From Nitrospira sp. (GTDB taxonomy: Bacteria; Nitrospirota; Nitrospiria; Nitrospirales; Nitrospiraceae): DNA of 64,000 bases. The DNA lies in assembly GCA_030692565.1 (NCBI GenBank), contig JAUYAO010000001.1, forward strand, positions 1 through 64,000. Reading direction: 5' to 3'. The position numbers were made by a program, and so were the translations under genes. Shown in pieces: positions 58,839 through 64,000 of this stretch (within the stretch, counting starts at the first letter, position 1; each line of letters starts with the position of its first letter). A model generated the notes under the pieces. The model had not been told where the DNA came from. It saw only the letters and a program-made list of their open reading frames with translations, and did no database searches.

Positions 58839-60092
58839 ATGGATATAGAACTGCAGTTAGCCGGCGGCTACATCGAGACCTTTGCGGGAAACGGAAAAGC
58901 CCGGAGTACCGGTGACGGGAAGCGGGCGGTGAAAGCGGGGATTCCCCTTCCTCACCACGTCGCGCTCGACAAAGAGGAAAAGTGGCTCTATTTTGCCGAG
59001 TCCGGTTCGGATCGTATCCGGCGGGTCAACATACTCGAGGGGACGCTCCACAACTTCGCCGGGATCGGGGAAACCTGCTATAGCGGCGACGAAGGACTCT
59101 GCGGGGAAGCGGGTCTGTATCTGCCGCTGGATGTCGCGTTCGACTCTCAGAACAACCTCTTTATTTGTGATTCCGGCAGCAACCGCATTCGCCGGGTCGA
59201 TCGGGAAACCGGGATCATCACGACGGTTGTCGGGACCGGCCAGCATGGGTTCAATGGCGATGGCCCGGCGCTCGAAGTGAATCTGACCTGGCCTGCCGCG
59301 ATTGCGTTCGATCGGGACGATGTCATGTACATTGCCGATACGCAGGCGCACAAGGTGCGGCGGTATGACGCCCGTACCGGGATAGTGACCACGGTTGCCG
59401 GTGCCTGGACGGCGGAAGACGAATCGCGGGAGCAGCCGTTGGTGGCGCGCAGTCTTGTGGTGCTCTCCGGGGATGCTATCGGTATCGACTTCAGCGATGA
59501 TCAGGGTTGGCTGATGCCGGTCTGCTCGGATGGTCTGGATTTGTCGATGTATCTGGATGACGGGAAGCCTGCAACGGAAGCCCGCCTCTACGATCTCGTG
59601 GGAATGGCCATTGATAGTAAGGGCAACATCGTCGTCGTGGATAAGGGCAGCAATCGTGTCAGGAAGATCGACATGCAGACCGGTATTATTTCGACGGTGG
59701 CGGGGATCTGTCGCTACGGCTACGATGGCGACGACAAGCCGGCCGTGAAGTCGATGTTGCATGCGCCCGAGGGCGTCGTGTTCGATGCCGAAGACAATCT
59801 CTATGTTGCCGATACCATGAATCATCGCGTGCGGAGGATCGATGCGGTGACCGGCACGATCACGACCGTCGCGGGCAACGGCGACAGCGGGTATGAAGAC
59901 AAGAACATGGGCGGGTGCGGCGCCGCGCGGTTTGTCGCCAAAGAATCGGCCGGCACGGTCAAGCACGGCGATGGACTCTTGGGCATCGAAGCCGTGGTGA
60001 ACTCACCGGTCGGGTTGACGCTCGACTCACAGGGGCATCTCTATATTTGCGAGCGCGGCGAGAACAAAATTCGCCGGGTGAAACTGTCCTAG
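58839..60092 (+). CDS. NHL-repeat beta-propeller protein
   Basis: 417 residues, NHL repeats throughout: LPHHVALDKEEKWLYFAESG, LYLPLDVAFDSQNNLFICDSG, NRIRRVDRETGIITTVVGTG, AHKVRRYDARTGIVTTVAG, HRVRRIDAVTGTITTVAGNG. The repeats would close a six-bladed propeller. No signal peptide. Often a ligand- or protein-binding scaffold; partner unknown. GGAGACG lies upstream of the ATG. Confidence 0.87.
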   Translation: MDIELQLAGGYIETFAGNGKARSTGDGKRAVKAGIPLPHHVALDKEEKWLYFAESGSDRIRRVNILEGTLHNFAGIGETCYSGDEGLCGEAGLYLPLDVAFDSQNNLFICDSGSNRIRRVDRETGIITTVVGTGQHGFNGDGPALEVNLTWPAAIAFDRDDVMYIADTQAHKVRRYDARTGIVTTVAGAWTAEDESREQPLVARSLVVLSGDAIGIDFSDDQGWLMPVCSDGLDLSMYLDDGKPATEARLYDLVGMAIDSKGNIVVVDKGSNRVRKIDMQTGIISTVAGICRYGYDGDDKPAVKSMLHAPEGVVFDAEDNLYVADTMNHRVRRIDAVTGTITTVAGNGDSGYEDKNMGGCGAARFVAKESAGTVKHGDGLLGIEAVVNSPVGLTLDSQGHLYICERGENKIRRVKLS

Positions 60093-60186
60093 GGCCCCGT
60101 TTCTGAGTGTGAGCCAGGTCTCTTGGCTGGCGTGGCGGCAATCTGCAGTGATCCAGGCGGCGACCGTCGAATTTCGAATCATCTGC

Positions 60187-61020
60187 ATGGTGCGAATGAC
60201 GAATCTCAGCCAGTCCCGTCCTTTTCTGCTGGTGTTTTTTGCCGGCCTTCTTGTTATCGCTAGTGTTCTAGCCGGATGGGGAATTCCGCTGGTCAGCTCA
60301 GCGGGCATGACTATCCGGTCCCAGTTCGCCGAGGGTGAACTGCCGTCGGCTCCGGACGATGCGGCATGGGCCAAAGTCTCTTCCTTAACGGTGCCGCTCA
60401 GCGGACAGGTCATTACGCGCCCGGTCTGGCCTGAGCCGACAGCGCGGGCACTCGTCGTACACTCTCTCCATAACGGCACCGAGATCGCGTTCCTGCTGGA
60501 GTGGCAGGATAACACCAAGAATGATCGCCTGACTCCCGGTACCTTTCGAGACGGCGTCGCCATTGGGTTGCCGCTCGGCGACGCGCCGGCATTCTTCTGC
60601 ATGGGCCAGCTCGATCACTACATCAACATCTGGCATTGGAAAGCGGATTGGCAGAGTGATATCGATCGCCGCGCCTCCCGCCAAACCGAAAAGAAGGAAG
60701 GCGGCGTGCGCACGTTCGAGGTCATTCCCCGGCGAGTCTCGTCTGTGGAAGACTTGATCGGCGGAGGATTCAGCACGTTGACCACGAAGGAAAAGCAGGG
60801 ACGGATTCAAGGGAAGGCGCAATGGAAAGATGGCGTGTGGCGTGTGGTGATGCGCCGCCCGCTGGTGAGCGAAGAGCCGGAGAATGAGGCGAAGCTCATT
60901 CCTGGCCGTGTGCAGACCGTCTCGTTCGCCGTGTGGAACGGGGAGAATAAAGAGCGCAACGGACAGAAGTCCGTCGCCCCCTGGTTCCAGCTGGCTATTG
61001 ATCCGATTGCCAAGCTCTAG
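60187..61020 (+). CDS. Second NxrC-like (EB_dh domain) protein
   Basis: 277 residues from ATG 60187 (ATG 60196 also possible). Membrane anchor or signal near 14-33 (LLVFFAGLLVIASVLAG), then the same block order as nxrC at 53433: VPLSGQVITRP, LEWQDNTKND, FRDGVAIGLP, FFCMGQ (Met139), FSTLTTKE, WRVVMRRP, FAVWNGENKERNG. At the position of nxrC Lys269 this protein has Arg223, so the second haem ligand is altered. Paralogue or alternative gamma subunit. Confidence 0.82.
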   Translation: MVRMTNLSQSRPFLLVFFAGLLVIASVLAGWGIPLVSSAGMTIRSQFAEGELPSAPDDAAWAKVSSLTVPLSGQVITRPVWPEPTARALVVHSLHNGTEIAFLLEWQDNTKNDRLTPGTFRDGVAIGLPLGDAPAFFCMGQLDHYINIWHWKADWQSDIDRRASRQTEKKEGGVRTFEVIPRRVSSVEDLIGGGFSTLTTKEKQGRIQGKAQWKDGVWRVVMRRPLVSEEPENEAKLIPGRVQTVSFAVWNGENKERNGQKSVAPWFQLAIDPIAKL

Positions 61021-61021
61021 C

Positions 61022-61143
61022 AGGCTGCTGAAAAAGTCCGCCAGCGAGCGTTCTCGCATCGCACACAGGCTCAACGTACCGAAGCGTACGTCTCCGCCTC
61101 TGTGCTCGTTGCGGCCTTGCTGGATGGCCTTTTTGAGCAGCCT
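61022..61143 (+). repeat. ~122-bp palindromic repeat, copy 2
   Basis: Outer arms AGGCTGCTGAAAAAGTCC and GGCCTTTTTGAGCAGCCT are complementary apart from a few bases; inner blocks CGCCAGCGAGCGTTCTCGC, CAACGTACCGAAGCGTACG and GCTCGTTGCGGCCTTGCTGG match copies at 40283 and 61757 read on the opposite strand. It begins one base after the NxrC-like stop and may double as its terminator. Confidence 0.9.
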
Positions 61144-61179
61144 GCTAAGTTCCCTGGTATTATAAAACTTCGACCGTCT

Positions 61180-61677
61180 ATGCCGATGACCCGTGAAAGG
61201 ATCGCTATTCGAAGCCATCGATTCGTGAACATCGCGCTCCGGTGCGGTCGAAGTTGCACCCTGGCCCTCAGTCTCGTCGGCTTCACGGGAGTGGGCGGCT
61301 CTCTCCCGATAGCGGTCGCGGCTGACGCCGTGGCTATGACCGAGGACGAGGCGGTCAGGTTGGGTGAGGAATTCGGTGTGATGGTCGGATCGGTGGACGA
61401 GGATATTCGGAAAGAGCTGAAGCTGCAGGAGGCGAAGGGCGTCGCCGTGTTCGAGGTGATCGGGAACTCCCGCGCAGACTATGCCGGCATCAAAGTGCGA
61501 TCCGTCATCAAGGAAATCGACAAGACGGAAATTCGCAACATGACGGATTTCGGGATCGCAATCAAAAAAGCGATGAAGGAATGCAACTTTACCCTCGGCA
61601 CCTATGAGCCGGCCGATCCCGGCGATCCGGTCGGATGGGGTGTGAATTTTCATTTTGTCGGCTGCAAACGGGATTAA
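61180..61677 (+). CDS. Exported PDZ-like small protein
   Basis: 165 residues from ATG 61180. A basic start (RERIAIRSHR) leads to a signal peptide ending near residue 50 (LPIAVAADA). The mature part has a PDZ-like core (GVAVFEVIGNSRADYAGIKV, RSVIKEIDKTEIRNMTDFG), the ligand-binding fold of periplasmic proteases and scaffolds, but no protease domain. The upstream in-frame codons lie in the palindromic repeat and are excluded. Confidence 0.75.
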   Translation: MPMTRERIAIRSHRFVNIALRCGRSCTLALSLVGFTGVGGSLPIAVAADAVAMTEDEAVRLGEEFGVMVGSVDEDIRKELKLQEAKGVAVFEVIGNSRADYAGIKVRSVIKEIDKTEIRNMTDFGIAIKKAMKECNFTLGTYEPADPGDPVGWGVNFHFVGCKRD

Positions 61678-61756
61678 CAGGCTGCGGAAAACAGGGTTGA
61701 TACCGGAAATAATAATGTGAAAGTCTTTAGGGTAGGGTCGAACTCAGAACCACCTC

Positions 61757-61878
61757 AGGATGCTCAAAAAGGGCGTCCAGCAAGGCCGCAGCAAGCGAAG
61801 AGGCGATGCGTACTCTCTGCCGTACGTGGAGCCTCTGAGCACCGCGAGAACGCCGCTGGCGGACTTTTTCAGCATCCT
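61757..61878 (-). repeat. ~122-bp palindromic repeat, copy 3
   Basis: Outer arms AGGATGCTCAAAAAGGGCG and (right end) GACTTTTTCAGCATCCT; read on the other strand it matches copy 2 almost base for base (CGCCAGCGGCGTTCTCGC, CACGTACGGCAGAGAGTACG, CTGCGGCCTTGCTGG). Lies 15 bases before the pentahaem cytochrome start. Confidence 0.9.
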
Positions 61879-61892
61879 GTTAAGGGCAACAG

Positions 61893-63188
61893 ATGCCGTT
61901 GACACGACGCCTGGCCATCGGATGTTTTCTGCTCCTCGCCATCGGGCTGACGGCGTTGTCGCACGAGCGGGCCATCGCGCAAAAATCGGATGGAGCGGCG
62001 CCGCCCGACTGGGTGGCCGAGATCGAGAATGTGTTTATCCGCTCTGAAGATTGTAAGCAATGTCATGACCGCCACTATGAAGAGTGGAAAGGCATGCGGG
62101 AGCAAACGCCGGATCTGAAAACCTTCGGACGCGTCGATGCCGCGCTCTTGCATGGGACGTCGCTGGAGTCGCCGGTTTTTCGAACGGTGTTGGGCGTGTG
62201 GATGCAGACGAATCCGACTCCCGATGAACGTCAGCGCTGTCTCTCTTGTCATGTTCCGTCCACGACCGTGTTCCCCCAGCATGCAGAAAAGATTGTCGCG
62301 CAGGTCTTAGCCGGAAAGCCGCAAGTCGAAGGAATCGGTTGTGCGACCTGCCATATGATCGGTTCCGTCGACACGACGCCCGGTCCGCCGCCGACCTTCA
62401 AGCTGACACCGGGGAAAACCCTCTATGGCCCCTTCGCGAATCCGGAAGAAAACCTCGTACACATCGGGGCGCAGTCGGATCTGTTCCGAGGGGCCAATTA
62501 CTGTACCTCCTGCCATTTCGATAAAGTGAAAGATGTCACGAAGCGAGAGCTGCCCGGTGAAATTCTCCAGGGGACGATCTGCCAGGACTGCCACATGGAG
62601 CCTTCGACCGGCAGTTCGACGTCCAAACGCGGATCGATGACGCGGGCCATCGGCCGGCACTGGTTTCGGGGCGTCGTCATTCCCGGCACGTTGTTAAAGA
62701 ACCGGAATCTCCAGGCCGAGTGGATGCCGCGTGTTGATATCGAGGTGGCGAAGTCGAGCGGCACGGTGGAGGGGACGACGCTTGTTAAGGTGGGGAGTCT
62801 CCCCCACAGCTTCCCCGACGGGGATCCGGTGCTCAAGCAGGTGATCCTCACGATGACCGTCAAAGACGCAGCCGGGAAAGTCTTAGCGGAAGAGACGAAG
62901 CGGTTCGGCTTGCCCTACGACAAAATCCTGCGCGGCCCGATTCCCGATCCATTTATTAAAGGCGGCAATACGAGAAAAGTGCCGTTTGCCTATTCGATGC
63001 CGGCGGGTTCGACCCCGGCCTCGGTCGAAGCCGTGTTGAGCTATGCATTGATTCCGACGCCGGAACCGGCGTTGCGGGAAAAGTATCTCGCGACGTTGAA
63101 GACCGATAAGGAACGGGACGAGGCGAAGCATGTGCTCGATGAGTACCAGCAGCCGCGTTTCCTCACCTATCGCGTGAAGACTCTCTAG
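61893..63188 (+). CDS. Periplasmic pentahaem c-type cytochrome
   Basis: 431 residues with signal peptide to about residue 30 (ALSHERAIAQ). Five CxxCH motifs: CKQCH (54), CLSCH (116), CATCH (150), CTSCH (204) and CQDCH (230). The C-terminal ~180 residues are haem-free and beta-rich. The arrangement resembles cytochrome c554/NrfA-related multihaem proteins but lacks the eight haems of hydroxylamine oxidoreductase. Probably an electron carrier or reductase; the tandem neighbour at 63254 has the same haem spacing style. Confidence 0.88.
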   Translation: MPLTRRLAIGCFLLLAIGLTALSHERAIAQKSDGAAPPDWVAEIENVFIRSEDCKQCHDRHYEEWKGMREQTPDLKTFGRVDAALLHGTSLESPVFRTVLGVWMQTNPTPDERQRCLSCHVPSTTVFPQHAEKIVAQVLAGKPQVEGIGCATCHMIGSVDTTPGPPPTFKLTPGKTLYGPFANPEENLVHIGAQSDLFRGANYCTSCHFDKVKDVTKRELPGEILQGTICQDCHMEPSTGSSTSKRGSMTRAIGRHWFRGVVIPGTLLKNRNLQAEWMPRVDIEVAKSSGTVEGTTLVKVGSLPHSFPDGDPVLKQVILTMTVKDAAGKVLAEETKRFGLPYDKILRGPIPDPFIKGGNTRKVPFAYSMPAGSTPASVEAVLSYALIPTPEPALREKYLATLKTDKERDEAKHVLDEYQQPRFLTYRVKTL

Positions 63189-63253
63189 CCAGTGACGAGT
63201 GACGGGGGACGCGTGCCAGGTTGGACCAGAAAGAATGTGGAATGGAGCAAAGC

Positions 63254-64000
63254 GTGACGGGTAGAAAGCGGGTCGGCGTCCTTCTCGGAATGATGGCGGC
63301 GGTTCTGGGGCTCTCGCTGCTCGGCCTGCGTGATGGTGAACTCTCGGCCCAGGATGCCAAGTCTCAGGCCGTGATCGAAAAGGCCTTCCCCCATTCGAGT
63401 AAGTGCAAGCGTTGCCATGAGCGCGTGTTTGAAGAGTGGGAAACCTCTCCGCTCTCCAAATCGATCCATTCGCCGACTTTCCGTGCCTCGCTGGATGCCT
63501 ATCTGAATTTCTCCGCGGGCAAAGATAAGGCGATGTGTTTCCGCTGTCATGCGCCCCACGTGCGTGAGTTTCCTGACCAAGCTCAGCTCTTCGTGGATCA
63601 GGCCAAGGCGGGAGATCCTTCATTGGATGGCGTGGCCTGCGCACAATGCCATTTGATTAAGCAGGTCGATCGGGCCAAGCAACCGCCGGAACCGAAGTAC
63701 GAACTCGGCAGCAAGACGCTGTATGGCCCCTACAAAGATTTTGTCCAGAACCTCGCTCACCAGTCGATGGAGCTGGGTCTGTTTCAAAAGTCCGATCTCT
63801 GCCTGAACTGCCACCAGTCCGTACCCTCGGCGGCCAATCTGGGCAAGGCCAACGATCTGCTGGGGAGCTATGAGCAGAGTCAGGCCGTGAAGTCCGGCAA
63901 AGAGTGTCAGAGCTGCCATATGCCTGAGCAGGTCGGAGAATCGGCCAACGGAGAGAAGAAACGCAAAGTCGCCAACCATACGTTCCCCGGGCGCATCGGC
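63254..64000 (+). CDS. Second pentahaem c-type cytochrome (3' end beyond window)
   Basis: Open frame to the window edge, 249 residues visible. GTG 63254 has GGAG at 63244-63247; ATG 63242 is the in-frame alternative. Signal peptide (VLLGMMAAVLGLSLLGL), then CKRCH (51), CFRCH (95), CAQCH (129), CLNCH (183) and CQSCH (218), plus the repeated LYGPYKDFVQN segment that also appears as LYGPFANPEEN in the protein at 61893. Tandem paralogue of that gene. Confidence 0.85.
   Translation, partial: MTGRKRVGVLLGMMAAVLGLSLLGLRDGELSAQDAKSQAVIEKAFPHSSKCKRCHERVFEEWETSPLSKSIHSPTFRASLDAYLNFSAGKDKAMCFRCHAPHVREFPDQAQLFVDQAKAGDPSLDGVACAQCHLIKQVDRAKQPPEPKYELGSKTLYGPYKDFVQNLAHQSMELGLFQKSDLCLNCHQSVPSAANLGKANDLLGSYEQSQAVKSGKECQSCHMPEQVGESANGEKKRKVANHTFPGRIG

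Noticed and set aside
61893..63188. Hydroxylamine oxidoreductase-like enzyme
   Set aside because: Only five CxxCH motifs are present against the eight of hydroxylamine oxidoreductase, so comammox-type ammonia oxidation cannot be argued from it.
1..64000. tRNA, rRNA or CRISPR loci
   Set aside because: None recognised on reading both strands. A covariance-model tRNA scan was not possible here, so absence is not proven.

Overview
The window looks like chromosomal DNA of a Nitrospira-type nitrite oxidiser (phylum Nitrospirota). Evidence: a nitrite oxidoreductase (NXR) gamma-subunit gene (nxrC-like) beside a TorD-type chaperone and a NapG-like ferredoxin; two CydA-like 'bd-like oxidase' genes of the kind found in Nitrospirota; many c-type cytochromes; mobA for molybdenum cofactor; and high-GC coding bias. 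No ammonia monooxygenase, hydroxylamine oxidoreductase, nxrA or nxrB lies in the window, so nitrite-oxidiser and comammox lineages cannot be told apart here.

Region 1 (1-5130) is accessory DNA. Bases 1-3707 read as an integron gene-cassette array: small + strand genes (a toxin/antitoxin remnant, a VOC protein, an NTF2-like protein, small membrane proteins and a lipoprotein) separated by attC-like palindromes with RYYYAAC / GTTRRRY ends. Two mini-elements with GGGGTCATTGCTTGAC-type inverted ends sit at attC junctions, and one carries a truncated REP-associated (Y1) transposase. Beyond the array are a duplicated gene end, a frameshifted antitoxin and a toxin/antitoxin-like pair.

Region 2 (5136-10662, - strand) holds a PKD/Ig-like exported protein, a KimA-like APC permease, a broken Cys-rich small gene, a stand-alone receiver protein and a NarX/NarL-like histidine kinase/response regulator pair.

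Region 3 (10886-35260, + strand) is a large redox block: a 1619-residue multicopper oxidase, two cupredoxin-like proteins with Cys-x2-His-x2-Met sites, a HEAT protein, a methyltransferase, DUF420 and PCP_red proteins, two bd-like oxidases with tiny one-helix proteins between them, two SUMF1-domain proteins without catalytic cysteines, two membrane c-type cytochromes, and a dihaem cytochrome fused to an NxrC-like domain. The likely theme is periplasmic copper/haem electron transfer feeding terminal oxidases.

Region 4 (35287-47786) is mostly housekeeping: mobA, a family 9 glycosyltransferase, argS, tgt, yajC-secD-secF, then a large PAS histidine kinase and an NtrC-type regulator. Region 5 (47825-50174) has a second, broken toxin/antitoxin-like pair, small proteins and a WD40 protein. 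Region 6 (50388-64000) is the NXR accessory region: an HExxH zinc-type protein, ferredoxin, TorD chaperone, nxrC, a B12/radical SAM enzyme, a membrane protein, TPR protein, tatA, NHL protein, a second NxrC-like protein, a PDZ-like protein and two pentahaem cytochromes, the last cut by the window edge. A ~122-bp palindromic repeat family is scattered through intergenic gaps. No tRNA, rRNA or CRISPR array was recognised.
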